Notes under the pieces: model-generated
Databases searched by the model: none
What the model was told of the DNA's origin: nothing
Seen by the model: the letters and a program-made list of their open reading frames with translations, nothing else
Shown: positions 1 to 8,617 of the stretch, piece by piece
How positions within the stretch are numbered: position 1 is the first letter of the stretch
Layout: every line of letters begins with the position of its first letter
Program-made: the position numbers and the translations under genes
Assembly: GCA_947477885.1 (NCBI GenBank)
Contig: CANJUD010000001.1
Location: 482,632-546,631, forward strand
Source of the DNA: Bacteroidota bacterium
Lineage (GTDB): Bacteria > Bacteroidota > Bacteroidia > UKL13-3
Direction of reading: 5' to 3'
Length of the DNA: 64,000 bases

Positions 1-215
1 TTAGTATGTTCTTTGGGTTTGCGTTGTAATCTATGTATTACAGGTATGGCAAATGCTGCAGTTTTGCCAGTACCTGTTTGGGCGATAGCTAATATATTCT
101 GTCCTTTTAATATAACAGGAATCGATTTGAATTGTATATCTGTAGGGCGGCTAAAACCTATTTCAGCAATACTTTTTTTTAGTTCGGTTGATATTAGGTA
201 GTCGGCAAATTTCAT
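1..215 (-). CDS. DEAD-box RNA helicase, N-terminal part (runs off left edge)
   Basis: An open frame starts at the ATG complementary to 213-215 and runs off the window after 71 codons. It encodes the helicase Q motif (GFSRPTDIQ, about residues 20-28) and the Walker A/motif I loop AQTGTGKT (about residues 49-56). These are the first two motifs of the DEAD-box RNA helicase family (RhlE/DeaD type), which unwinds RNA with ATP in ribosome assembly or mRNA decay. The spacing from start to Q motif is normal, so this is a complete N-terminus. The DEAD and SAT motifs lie outside the window, so the subfamily is undecided. It follows nuoH on the same strand across a repeat-rich spacer. Confidence 0.9.
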   Translation of the reverse strand, partial: MKFADYLISTELKKSIAEIGFSRPTDIQFKSIPVILKGQNILAIAQTGTGKTAAFAIPVIHRLQRKPKEHT

Positions 216-239
216 TTGTTATGTTATATAGTTTTTAAA

Positions 240-480
240 GCTGCCGTTTCACCTCTTCGTCATTCTGAGCAGGCTTCCTGCGAAGAATCTCATTGAGCGT
301 GTGCTCGGTATTATAACTCTCCGCGTTGTTTCTTTTTGTCTTGTAATTATTATATATAGTTCTCGGGGATTTCAATATGGTCGAGCACACACTTAAGGAG
401 ATTTGCTTCGTCGCCTACACACATCCAAACGCACTGCTCCTCGCAATGACGGACGTGGGGAACTTGCCTTTTGTTGTGGT
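240..480. repeat. Dispersed intergenic element with inverted halves (CGTCATT...GTGTGCTCGG family)
   Basis: The 278-base spacer between nuoH and the helicase holds a GC-richer element. Its left half starts CGTCATTCTGAGCAGG and ends GTGTGCTCGG (about 258-308). Its right half reads CGAGCACACACTT, then GCTTCGTCGCC, and ends CTCCTCGCAATGACGG (about 383-452), which is roughly the reverse complement of the left half. A second copy of the family lies at about 62357-62475. No coding function is seen; short open frames here are accidental. Confidence 0.7.
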
Positions 481-493
481 TAGCGGAGTCGAA

Positions 494-1522
494 CTACTTC
501 CACACATAAGTCATCCACCCACCTGTAATCAGCATATTTATTATAGCAAGTGGTATCAAAACTTTCCATCCCAAATGCATCAATTGGTCATAGCGGAAAC
601 GAGGTAAAGTCCAACGAACCCACATGAAGAAGAAGATGAAGAAAATTATTTTTGAGAACAAAACGGCGACCTCTATAATAGCAAGCCAGTTGTGTCCTAA
701 ATGATCACCTACCCAGTGCATCCCGGGGAAATTATAGCTGCCAAAATACAAGGTCGATATCATCGTTGCTGATATAAACATATTGATATATTCAGCAAAT
801 AAATAGAAGCCCAATTTCATACTACTATATTCTGTATGATAACCACCTATTAGTTCACTATCACATTCTGCAAGGTCAAATGGAGCACGATTGGTTTCTG
901 CAAAAGCACATACAATAAATATTAAAAACCCGAGTGGTTGATATAATACATTCCAGTGCCAACTATCTTGTTTTTCGGCAATCACACTTAAGCTCAGGCT
1001 TTCGTTCATCATCACAATTGCTATAATACTTAAGCCCATCGCTAGCTCATAACTAATCATTTGGCTCGATGCACGTATCGCACCCATCAATGAATATTTA
1101 TTATTCGATGCCCAGCCGCCTACCATAATTCCATATACACCAATACTTAAAAATCCCATCACATATAATATACCTATATTAATATCGGCTACTTGCAAAC
1201 TTATATTTCTGCCAAACATTTCTATCGAGGTTCCCCAAGGAATAACTGCACTCGTCATCAACGCAGTAAGCATTGCAATTCCGGGCCCCAATATAAATAA
1301 CCAACGCTCCGATTTTGCAGGAATAAAATCTTCTTTAAAAAACATTTTGCCACCATCAGCCAGTGGTTGTAATATACCGAATGGTCCCGCTCTGTCAGGC
1401 CCAATGCGGTCTTGCAAGAATGCCGCTACCTTGCGTTCCATATAAGTACTATACATTGCAATCACCAGTGTGATGGAAAATATAACAATAATTAATATAC
1501 TTTTTTCTAATATTAAATCCAT
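494..1522 (-). CDS. nuoH: NADH-quinone oxidoreductase subunit H (complex I membrane arm)
   Basis: A 342-residue, highly hydrophobic protein of normal NuoH length. It carries the family signatures ERKVAAFLQDRIGPDRAGP (about residues 29-47), the ADGGKMFFKEDFIP loop, and AFAETNRAPFDLAE followed by ELIGGYHTEYSSMKLGFY, the conserved loop near the quinone cavity. NuoH joins the peripheral and membrane arms of respiratory complex I and forms part of the ubiquinone/menaquinone access channel. It lies 28 bases downstream of nuoG and is surely cotranscribed with it. The expected next gene, nuoI, is absent: a repeat element and a helicase gene follow instead. Confidence 0.97.
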   Translation of the reverse strand: MDLILEKSILIIVIFSITLVIAMYSTYMERKVAAFLQDRIGPDRAGPFGILQPLADGGKMFFKEDFIPAKSERWLFILGPGIAMLTALMTSAVIPWGTSIEMFGRNISLQVADINIGILYVMGFLSIGVYGIMVGGWASNNKYSLMGAIRASSQMISYELAMGLSIIAIVMMNESLSLSVIAEKQDSWHWNVLYQPLGFLIFIVCAFAETNRAPFDLAECDSELIGGYHTEYSSMKLGFYLFAEYINMFISATMISTLYFGSYNFPGMHWVGDHLGHNWLAIIEVAVLFSKIIFFIFFFMWVRWTLPRFRYDQLMHLGWKVLIPLAIINMLITGGWMTYVWK

Positions 1523-1550
1523 GATATAATGTGGTAATTATTATAATAGT

Positions 1551-2495
1551 TTATTTCAAAGTTTTCACTTTTTCAAGCTCCGGAAGTTCATAATGATTTT
1601 GTGCAATCACCGAATGCTTGTCTATATGTCTGGGTCCTTCAATCGTCCAATCGGCTAGCGATTTTTTATCGAAGCGACAGGTATTACATATAAAGTCTTC
1701 CACCTCGCCCCACTGGTCTTTGCGGGCAGTTACGCGTAATACTTCATCGCCAAATAACCATACTGCAGTTTTGCCGCAGCACTTGTCACAATTGCGGTGT
1801 GCATCCATTGGGCGGGTATACCAAACACGGCTTTTAAATCTAAAAGTTTTATCAGTCAACGCACCTACGGGGCATACATCAATCACGTTTCCTGAGAAAT
1901 CGTTATCGATAACATTATGTATATAAGTACTAATTTCACTGTGGTCGCCACGGTTCAATATGCCGTGTACGCGGTTGTCGGTTATTTGGTCGGCAACATA
2001 TACGCAGCGGTAGCATAGTATACAGCGGTTCATGTGCAATTTTATTTTATCGCCAATATCTTCCATCTCAAAAGTGCGACGTTCCTCATGTGTTCTTGTA
2101 CTAACAAGTCCATGTTCATATCCCAAGTTTTGCAAATCGCATTCGCCCGCTTGGTCGCATACGGGGCAATCGAGTGGATGATTCAATAATAAAAATTCCA
2201 CCACACCTTTTCTGGCGTCTTGAACTTTTGCGCTTGTTGCATTGCCTACTTCCATGCCGTCCATCACCGGGGTACTGCAACTGGCCACAAGTTTGGGCAT
2301 GGGTCTGGGGTCCTTCTCGCTGCCTTTGCTTACTTCAACCAAACAGGTGCGGCATTTGCCACCGCTGCCTTTTAGTTTACTATAATAGCACATGGCAGGG
2401 GGCACAATATCGCCACCTATCATGCGGGCTGCGTTCAGTATGGTAGTGCCATCAGGCACTTCAATCGATTTTCCGTCTATGGTTACTTTAGCCAT
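1551..2495 (-). CDS. nuoG: NADH-quinone oxidoreductase subunit G, short Bacteroidota type
   Basis: About 314 residues starting MAKVTIDGK. I chose the ATG at 2495 over a TTG nine codons upstream (2522) because it gives the usual ferredoxin-like N-terminus. Domains in order: a 2Fe-2S ferredoxin fold (cysteines in CYYSKLKGSGGKCRTC and SCSTP); the His-Cys 4Fe-4S segment (HPLDCPVCDQAGECDLQ); a 4Fe-4S pair (MNRCILCYRC and DVCPVGAL); and the start of the molybdopterin-type 4Fe-4S domain (NCDKCC ... CNTC). The large C-terminal molybdopterin-fold domain of E. coli NuoG is missing, as is common in this phylum. The protein carries electrons through the peripheral arm of complex I. It is first in the nuoG-nuoH pair. 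Confidence 0.95.
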   Translation of the reverse strand: MAKVTIDGKSIEVPDGTTILNAARMIGGDIVPPAMCYYSKLKGSGGKCRTCLVEVSKGSEKDPRPMPKLVASCSTPVMDGMEVGNATSAKVQDARKGVVEFLLLNHPLDCPVCDQAGECDLQNLGYEHGLVSTRTHEERRTFEMEDIGDKIKLHMNRCILCYRCVYVADQITDNRVHGILNRGDHSEISTYIHNVIDNDFSGNVIDVCPVGALTDKTFRFKSRVWYTRPMDAHRNCDKCCGKTAVWLFGDEVLRVTARKDQWGEVEDFICNTCRFDKKSLADWTIEGPRHIDKHSVIAQNHYELPELEKVKTLK

Positions 2496-2569
2496 TTTTT
2501 TTATTTCTGTACTATCGTGCAAAAGTAAGGCGAGAAGATGGAATTTTTAACGAAGTTTTTCACACTAAA

Positions 2570-2600
2570 AACCCACGCCGATTTCAAATTGGCGTGGGTT
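2570..2600 (-). terminator. Hairpin with T-run on the minus strand
   Basis: A perfect 10-bp stem, AACCCACGCC (2570-2579) and GGCGTGGGTT (2591-2600), with an 11-base loop. Read leftward, the stem is followed by TTTTT, which fits an intrinsic terminator. It lies between divergent genes (nuoG leftward, the metalloprotease rightward), so it has no obvious transcript to end. It may be a relic, or an attenuator in a long nuoG leader. Confidence 0.5.
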
Positions 2601-2733
2601 ATTTAGATAGTGCATAGAAAATTTCTTGTTGTATCTCGATACGCATTAAGTGTAAGTATTTTAGTACTATATTCGCTCCGAAATTTCATAAATCACTAAT
2701 CACTAATCATACAATTTGTAAATTTGTAATCAA

Positions 2734-4011
2734 ATGAAAAAAAACTTTCAAAAAATTATTTTTATCCTTTTCATTTTTAATTCCGCATTTTTACAAGCAC
2801 AGCGTCATCGCTGTGGAAGTGCAGAAAGACTCCAGCAACATATACTTGCAAACCCGGCCTTGCAGCAGATAAGAAGCAGGAATGAGATTGCGACTAAACA
2901 ATGGTTGGCCAATAAGGGTAACTTTCGCGGAAATACAGGAGTTACCACCATACCTGTTGTGGTGCATATAATATATAATATTGCTGCTCAAAACATTTCA
3001 GATCAACAAGTGCTATCGCAAATTGCGGTATTAAATAAAGATTTCAGAAAATTAAATTCGGACTCGTTGCATCCGCAGCATCCATTTTATAAATATACTG
3101 CTGATGCAAAAGTTGAATTTTGTTTGGCTCAGAAAGATCCAAACGGGAAGCCCACGTCCGGAATTACCCGCACTTCTACTAATATAAAAAAATGGGATAG
3201 TAACAATGAGGATGATATAAAGTCAACCGCAAATGGCGGGCATGATAATTGGGACCCAACTAAGTATTTAAATATATGGGTGGGAAATTTGACAGGTAAC
3301 TATGTGGGTTTTTCTACTTTTCCCGATGAGCTTGTAACTGCACCCGAGTTGGATGGGGTGGTAATAGCATTTGAATCATTTGGAACAATGGGTGCCGCTG
3401 GTTCGGGACTCGGGGCGGGCAATGTCTTAGGCCGCACAGGTACTCACGAGATAGGCCATTGGTTAAATTTGAGCCATATATGGGGTGATGCAAAGTGTGG
3501 AGACGATTCAGTTGCTGATACAGAGCCCGCAGAAAGTGAAAATTATGATTGCCCTAGTTTTCCCCATCGTGCAAATAATGCTTGTGGAACGGGTCCAAAT
3601 GGTGAAATGTATATGAATTTTATGGATTACGCAGATGATAGTTGTTTGAATATGTATACTAAGGGGCAGGCAGGCAGAATGCAAGCAACTTTGAACACTA
3701 TGCGACAGGCATTACTAACATCGAATGCGTGTTCCCAAAATAATATAATCGAGAACCTGGATTTACGCTTTTTGATAAATGTATTTCCTAACCCTAATAA
3801 TGGCAAATTTACGGTAAGCATTGATGGCGATGAAAAAAGCATGACCACAATATATATATATGATTTATTAGGCAATATCATTAAAGGGCCGATTCTATTT
3901 TTGAAAAACCAGAGCACGAAAGAAATTTCAGAATTAGCGTGTGGAGTTTACATGTTGAAAATTCAAAATGGATCGAATTTTTGCACTAAGAAAATAGTAG
4001 TTACAAATTGA
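2734..4011 (+). CDS. Secreted M43-family (cytophagalysin-like) zinc metalloprotease with T9SS tail
   Basis: A 425-residue protein with a signal peptide (KKNFQKIIFILFIFNSAFLQAQ). The zinc site HEIGHWLNLSH (His238, Glu239, His242, His248), followed by IWGD, is the M43 pappalysin/cytophagalysin signature. A downstream MNFMDYADD gives the Met-turn. The C-terminus (INVFPNPNNGKF ... GVYMLKIQ ... KKIVVTN, last ~80 residues) is a type A T9SS sorting domain, so the enzyme should be exported and attached or released at the surface. It probably degrades extracellular protein. Its TGA overlaps the TTG start of the next gene, suggesting translational coupling. Substrate unknown. Confidence 0.92.
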   Translation: MKKNFQKIIFILFIFNSAFLQAQRHRCGSAERLQQHILANPALQQIRSRNEIATKQWLANKGNFRGNTGVTTIPVVVHIIYNIAAQNISDQQVLSQIAVLNKDFRKLNSDSLHPQHPFYKYTADAKVEFCLAQKDPNGKPTSGITRTSTNIKKWDSNNEDDIKSTANGGHDNWDPTKYLNIWVGNLTGNYVGFSTFPDELVTAPELDGVVIAFESFGTMGAAGSGLGAGNVLGRTGTHEIGHWLNLSHIWGDAKCGDDSVADTEPAESENYDCPSFPHRANNACGTGPNGEMYMNFMDYADDSCLNMYTKGQAGRMQATLNTMRQALLTSNACSQNNIIENLDLRFLINVFPNPNNGKFTVSIDGDEKSMTTIYIYDLLGNIIKGPILFLKNQSTKEISELACGVYMLKIQNGSNFCTKKIVVTN

Positions 4012-4454
4012 AAAAGAACTGTAATATATACAAAGTACCGTTTTTGAAAATTACTATATTTTTAAAATTCGTTACACCCATTTTGGTAATGATGTGTCTG
4101 GGCTCATGTTACAGCTCAAAGCATATCACGAAGAAAGAAACAAGCAAAAAAGTCGTCAGGGAAAAAATATTCTGTCGTTTCTATATTTCTTTTTATAGTA
4201 TTGGATCGGGAATAGATGGAAAAGGGAAAACTGAACTTGTAAATTTTATCAATGAATTTGGTGCGCGACACCATACAGCAATAAAATATAATGTGCTGCC
4301 TTGGGGTAGGGAAGGAGAGACTGATTTTTGTTTCACATTGAGTAATTTAAATAAGAAGCAGAGAAAACACTTTATAGCTGATTGCAAAATACTACTAAGT
4401 TCGCACAAGCATGTGCGCTTCGGCGAAAATGAGTATAGAAAAATGCGAAGATGA
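4008..4454 (+). CDS. Hypothetical lipoprotein coupled to the metalloprotease
   Basis: 148 residues if the TTG at 4008 is used. That start overlaps the stop of the protease gene (TTGA). It is preferred over the ATGs at 4089/4092 because only it provides a full signal peptide (KKNCNIYK, then a hydrophobic stretch ending MMCLGSC, a good lipobox). The mature part has no domain I can name. It contains SIGSGIDGKGK and a PWGREGETDFCF segment that I associate only loosely with uncharacterised Bacteroidota proteins. The coupling suggests a role alongside the M43 protease at the outer membrane, but this is inference. Confidence 0.7.
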   Translation: MKKNCNIYKVPFLKITIFLKFVTPILVMMCLGSCYSSKHITKKETSKKVVREKIFCRFYISFYSIGSGIDGKGKTELVNFINEFGARHHTAIKYNVLPWGREGETDFCFTLSNLNKKQRKHFIADCKILLSSHKHVRFGENEYRKMRR

Positions 4455-4489
4455 TTATATTTTTTTAAGTAATTTTGTCACTCGAAGTT

Positions 4490-4605
4490 AATCGAATATA
4501 AGGTGGTCTATTCCCTTTGGTTGCGGCGAGCAGCCTGCACTGAGCTAACTTGTGCTGAGCGACAGCAGAAGTAGCCGAAGCATAGTCGAACCATCACCTG
4601 TGTAT
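4490..4605. repeat. Dispersed CACTGAGC/GTCGAACC repeat
   Basis: GC-richer spacer DNA with the blocks GTTGCGGCGAGCAG, CACTGAGC and CATAGTCGAACCATCACC. A related sequence, GGTTCGACTACGCTCACCACCGCAACC, lies in two parts at about 63869-63896. It overlaps and appears to have replaced the 3' end of the IS remnant at 4545-4718. No gene product is expected. Confidence 0.5.
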
Positions 4606-4718
4606 TTCTCCCAGATTTCCACTTTCGTACATTGGGTTGAAATTAACTCCTGAATGATTTTGTGCTTCTCGTCTTCGGTAAAATATTTACCCGCTTTTTG
4701 AATAATTTTTTTGTCCAT
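4545..4718 (-). pseudogene. Remnant of insertion-sequence orfA (helix-turn-helix)
   Basis: From the ATG at 4718 a 57-codon frame reads MDKKIIQKAGKYFTEDEK, then a segment with IQELISTQCTK and EIWEKYTG. This resembles the small HTH protein (orfA) of IS3-like elements in Bacteroidota. After the conserved part the frame runs into a dispersed repeat and stops. No orfB is present. I call it a 5' fragment left by a decayed insertion. Family assignment is from memory of the motif and moderate only. Confidence 0.55.
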
Positions 4719-4720
4719 GT

Positions 4721-4740
4721 TTTACACTTTTTAGTGTAAA
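4721..4740. repeat. 8-bp inverted repeat at IS-remnant end
   Basis: TTTACACT (4721-4728), TTTT loop, AGTGTAAA (4733-4740). It sits just upstream of the IS orfA remnant start. The following GTAAACCTATTTCAGGACA looks like the outer end of an IS3-like element, so the IS boundary probably lies near 4735-4780. Confidence 0.45.
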
Positions 4741-5015
4741 CCTATTTCAGGACAAGACAGTTTTTGGGCATTGGCTTCGCTACCACCACCCACTTTTCCA
4801 TTGGGGTTCCATCCCAAGTTGTGCAAGTGAGCATCTATTATCCAATCCGCATTGTTAGCTGTTTCAGCTTTTGTGGCATCAAATAATATCTTCACCGTTT
4901 GCTGAGAGCAGGCTATAAAAAATGTAAATAATAAAATAACTTTAGAAAATAATCTTATGATAGGCCAAAAAATATCATCATTTAGGGTATATTTTATTGG
5001 TATTCCAATATGCAA
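4731..5015 (-). pseudogene. Truncated secreted lipoprotein, 3' end lost at the IS remnant
   Basis: A 94-codon frame with a hydrophobic signal segment ending FFIACSQQ (lipobox) and a mature part beginning TVKILFDATKAETANNADW, then NLGWNPNGKVGGGSEANAQK. This pattern is typical of the N-terminus of larger Bacteroidota secreted proteins that begin with a DATK...AGNADW block. The frame ends abruptly within IS-like sequence. The only in-frame start upstream of the signal segment is a TTG at 5015. I infer a once longer gene broken by insertion. Confidence 0.55.
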
Positions 5016-5164
5016 GGATTATTGTTTGATTAAAAAAATGCCATTAAGCCCTGCTATAAGTGGACTAATTAATCAAAATTGCTTGTCGATAATAACTCCA
5101 TTTTGCAAGAAAAAATAATATTCTCAAAACAATTAGGGAATAGGGGTGTTCTGATATCTATATT

Positions 5165-6058
5165 ATGGCAAGATTTTCTATACGCGATGTTGAAAAATTT
5201 ACAGGGGTAAAAGCCCATACTTTGCGTATTTGGGAGCAACGTTATAATATACTCACTCCAAAACGTACCGATACAAATATTCGTTATTATGATGATGCCG
5301 ACCTGAAACAACTATTGGGCATTTCTATTTTGCTCAACAATGGTTACCGAATATCGAAAGCTGCTTGCATGTGTCGAGAAGAGGTGGCAGGAAAAGTCAA
5401 AGAATTTTCTGAAAACAATGTTTCCGCGATTAATCAAATTATGGGGTTGGTTTCTGCTATGCTCGATCTAGATGAGCAGGCATTTAACAAACTTTTAAAC
5501 ACACAAGTACTCCAACTCGGATTAGAAAAAACAGTGATTCAGGTTTTATTCCCATTCCTCAATCACTTAGGGATGCTTTGGATGACGGGTACAATTCACC
5601 CAGCTCATGAACATTTTGTGAGCAACCTTATCAAACAAAAACTATATGTGGCGATAGAAGGGCAAGTTCAAAAATCGGGTTCTGAATCAATCAAATTTTT
5701 ATTATATCTGCCTGAGGGAGAATCTCATGAATTGGGCTTGTTATTTGCAAATTATGTGTTGAGAAGCCACGGTCACCAAACTATATATTTGGGTCAAAAT
5801 ACCCCCGAAGAAGATATCGTTCAGGTATTTGAATTATACAATCCCGATGCTGTTGTTCTAACTGTTACCGCCTGCACTACCATAAATGAAATGCCTTCAT
5901 TTGTTCAGCATACCGCCAAACTTTGGAAAGGCAAGCATATATATATTGCCGGTAAAATGTGCGATGACTTAAAATCAACTCTTCCTGCTGGAATGACTTG
6001 GGTAAAAGATTTGGACGACCTGCTGGAGCAAATGGATAAAAATAAAATCGCAAGCTAA
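5165..6058 (+). CDS. MerR-family regulator with cobalamin-binding domain (LitR/CarH-like)
   Basis: 297 residues. An N-terminal MerR winged helix (residues 4-70; SIRDVEKFTGVKAHTLRIWE) is followed by a B12-binding cap domain (about 85-165) and a B12-binding Rossmann domain (about 175-290). The cap has the CarH spacing W139 ... E149-H150. The Rossmann domain has E186-x-H188-x-x-G191, the place of the lower cobalt ligand. The residue after the tryptophan is Met140, where Thermus CarH has His132, the ligand that forms after photolysis. Relatives repress carotenoid or photoprotection genes in the dark; this one may be B12-sensing but wired differently. It is followed by a TonB-dependent receptor gene 87 bases downstream. 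No riboswitch is seen. Confidence 0.88.
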   Translation: MARFSIRDVEKFTGVKAHTLRIWEQRYNILTPKRTDTNIRYYDDADLKQLLGISILLNNGYRISKAACMCREEVAGKVKEFSENNVSAINQIMGLVSAMLDLDEQAFNKLLNTQVLQLGLEKTVIQVLFPFLNHLGMLWMTGTIHPAHEHFVSNLIKQKLYVAIEGQVQKSGSESIKFLLYLPEGESHELGLLFANYVLRSHGHQTIYLGQNTPEEDIVQVFELYNPDAVVLTVTACTTINEMPSFVQHTAKLWKGKHIYIAGKMCDDLKSTLPAGMTWVKDLDDLLEQMDKNKIAS

Positions 6059-6145
6059 CCTGATATTTTATTTTAACTTAAACTGTGATCATTTTTTCTT
6101 AATTTTCAAAAACTCTCGAGTAATAGTTACTTGCTAAAAAAAGCC

Positions 6146-8596
6146 ATGGCAAAAAAATATACATTTTATTTATCTCTTATTTTTTTTATTTCTGCAATCA
6201 CCGTTCGTGCCCAAAATGGGATGATAACAGGTATCATAAAAGACTCAAGAACGCAGCAGAGTTTGGTGTTAGCGGCAGTTGAAATAATTAATACAGAACT
6301 AAAAACCGTGAGCGACACCAATGGGTATTACATACTTGACAAAATAGTACCAGGCACCTATACATTAAAAATTTCAGGCAATGGTTATACTCCCAAAGAA
6401 CTGTATAACGTAATAGTTACTTCTGGAAATATTAATTCGATCAATATATATTTGGATGCCGAAGAAAAAGTTTTAGAGGCGGCAAATATTAAAGCAAAGA
6501 AAAAATCTTTTGTCAAGCAAATTGAAACGCCACTTTCTACGCAAAGCCTGAGTGCCCAAGAAGTAAAATCTTTTCCGGGAGCAAATTTTGATATTGTAAA
6601 AGTAGCACAAAGTTTACCTGGTGTGAGTGGCTCAGTCGGTTTCAGAAATGATTTAGTTATTCGGGGCGGTGCACCTAACGAAACAGTATATTATTTGGAT
6701 GGGATGGAAGTGCCCAATATCAATCATTTTGCTACTCAAGGCAGTGGTGGTGGGCCAGTTGGAATGCTTAATGTGGCATTTATTGATGAGGTTACTTTAA
6801 GTACGAGTGCCTTCAATGCAAAGTATGATAATCCACTAAGTGGTGTATTGCAGTTTCGCCAAAAATCTGGAAATTTGACACGTACACAAGGAAATTTTAG
6901 ATTGGGTGCAAGTGAAGCTGCCCTCACTCTGGAAGGCCCATTAGGCAAAAGCAAAAAGGTGAGTTATATAGTTTCTGCCCGGCGTTCTTATTTGCAAACA
7001 TTATTTAAACTTATTAAACTTCCTTTTTTGCCGAACTACTGGGATTATCAATATAAAATCACTTACAAACCAACCAAAAAAGATGAGATAAATATACTAG
7101 GGTTAAATGCCATCGACAATTTCGATTTTAATCCGCCCAAAGTTGACCCAACCGATACTTCCCTAGCTACACAAAATAATTTGTATATATTAAATGGCGT
7201 GGCCAAATACACACAGTATTCAGCAACGGGCGGTATTTCTTGGAAACACTTGGTTCCGCGAGGCTATTTTAATGTAGTGTTAAGTTCAAATGTGCTGCGA
7301 AATGGAATATCTAAGTATGAAGACAATGATGAAACTGACGAAAACAAGTTGAAGTTGAAACTAAAGAGTTACGAGTGGGAACACAAGCTGCGTTTTGATT
7401 TGAATAAATTTGTTGGGAAATGGAAGCTAAGCACAGGTGCAAATTTTGCCTACTGCAAGTATGATAATAACTACTTCCAAAAAATATTTATTCCAAGTAA
7501 TAATAGTTATTTTAATTTGTCGTCAGATAGATCCATAGCTTTTGCAAAATTTGGGATTTTTGGAAATGTAGCACGCAGTTTCTTCGGCAATCGATTCAAT
7601 TTATCAGGCGGTATTAGGACGGATATGAATACCTATACCACAAACGGTTTAAACCCAATAAAAGCATTGGCTCCAAGACTTTCTGCTACCTATGTTTTAA
7701 GTAAACGAATTAATATAAATGCATCAGTGGGTCGCTATTCAAAAATAGCTTCCTATACCATCTTGGGATATGTGGATAGTAATAACAATTTGGCCAATAA
7801 AAATGTAGATTACATCATTAGTAATCATATTACTGCCGGTGTAGAATATGTAAAAGGACCACTAAGAATTACCCTAGAAGGATTTCATAAGTTATATAAT
7901 AACTATCCCGTTTCTGCAGATAAAGGTATATCCTATGCAAACTTGGGTGGTAATTTTGGTTTCATCGGGAATGAGCTCACGCAAACGATTGGCAAAGGCC
8001 GCAGTTATGGTATAGAATTTTGCTTGCAACGCAAACTCACCAAGAACTTTTATGGTATCCTTAGTTATACATTTTACAAAAGTGAATTTACAGGACCTAA
8101 TTCAAAGATATATATTCCCTCGGCTTGGGATAACAGGCATTTGGCCACATTTACGGGCGGATATAAATTTAAGAAAAACTTAGAAGTTGGAACCCGTTTT
8201 AGGTTTTTGGGTTCGTCGCCTTATACAGCTTATGATACTGTAAAATCGAGATATTATTACCCGAATAATGGAGTAGGCTATCTCGATTATGCCCATTTTA
8301 ATGCCTTACGTTTTAAACCTTATTTCGCGCTTGATATTCGTATTGACAAAAAATGGAACTTCAAAAAATGGTCATTAGATTTCTTTATGGAATTGCAAAA
8401 TGCAACGGGCAGAAATAATCCGTCGCAACCTAATTATACTTTTAAACGCGACCCTGCAAATCCTAAAAATTATATAACCACTGATGGCTTATCGGTGCCT
8501 GCTTCTAGTATCGACCCGCTTAAAGCAATCCCCATTATAATAAATAGCACGAATGCTACCCGTACACCAGGCATTGGACTGGTAGTGGAGTTTTAG
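6146..8596 (+). CDS. TonB-dependent outer-membrane receptor with carboxypeptidase-like N-domain
   Basis: 816 residues from the ATG at 6146 (a TTG at 6131 is less likely because ATG gives a clean signal peptide, AKKYTFYLSLIFFISAITVRAQ). A carboxypeptidase-regulatory-like domain (about 24-115; GMITGIIKDSRTQQSLVLAAVEI) precedes the plug (PGVSGSVGFRNDLVIRGG ... YYLDGMEVPNINHFA) and a 22-strand-type barrel ending in Phe. Such receptors import siderophores, cobalamin, oligosaccharides or peptides with TonB energy. No SusD partner is adjacent, so substrate is unknown. The upstream regulator binds cobalamin, which makes a B12 link worth testing, but no B12 riboswitch is in the 87-base spacer. Confidence 0.9.
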   Translation: MAKKYTFYLSLIFFISAITVRAQNGMITGIIKDSRTQQSLVLAAVEIINTELKTVSDTNGYYILDKIVPGTYTLKISGNGYTPKELYNVIVTSGNINSINIYLDAEEKVLEAANIKAKKKSFVKQIETPLSTQSLSAQEVKSFPGANFDIVKVAQSLPGVSGSVGFRNDLVIRGGAPNETVYYLDGMEVPNINHFATQGSGGGPVGMLNVAFIDEVTLSTSAFNAKYDNPLSGVLQFRQKSGNLTRTQGNFRLGASEAALTLEGPLGKSKKVSYIVSARRSYLQTLFKLIKLPFLPNYWDYQYKITYKPTKKDEINILGLNAIDNFDFNPPKVDPTDTSLATQNNLYILNGVAKYTQYSATGGISWKHLVPRGYFNVVLSSNVLRNGISKYEDNDETDENKLKLKLKSYEWEHKLRFDLNKFVGKWKLSTGANFAYCKYDNNYFQKIFIPSNNSYFNLSSDRSIAFAKFGIFGNVARSFFGNRFNLSGGIRTDMNTYTTNGLNPIKALAPRLSATYVLSKRININASVGRYSKIASYTILGYVDSNNNLANKNVDYIISNHITAGVEYVKGPLRITLEGFHKLYNNYPVSADKGISYANLGGNFGFIGNELTQTIGKGRSYGIEFCLQRKLTKNFYGILSYTFYKSEFTGPNSKIYIPSAWDNRHLATFTGGYKFKKNLEVGTRFRFLGSSPYTAYDTVKSRYYYPNNGVGYLDYAHFNALRFKPYFALDIRIDKKWNFKKWSLDFFMELQNATGRNNPSQPNYTFKRDPANPKNYITTDGLSVPASSIDPLKAIPIIINSTNATRTPGIGLVVEF

Positions 8597-8617
8597 TCCC
8601 ATCCTGCTTAAAATCGA

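Noticed and set aside
13-201. 62-codon plus-strand open frame
   Set aside because: Antisense shadow of the DEAD-box helicase start, whose motifs are clear on the minus strand.
377-607. 76-codon plus-strand open frame
   Set aside because: Runs through a dispersed repeat and into antisense nuoH; no protein-like features.
6059-6145. Cobalamin riboswitch before the TonB-dependent receptor
   Set aside because: The spacer is only 87 bases, AT-rich, and lacks the conserved B12-box type sequence.
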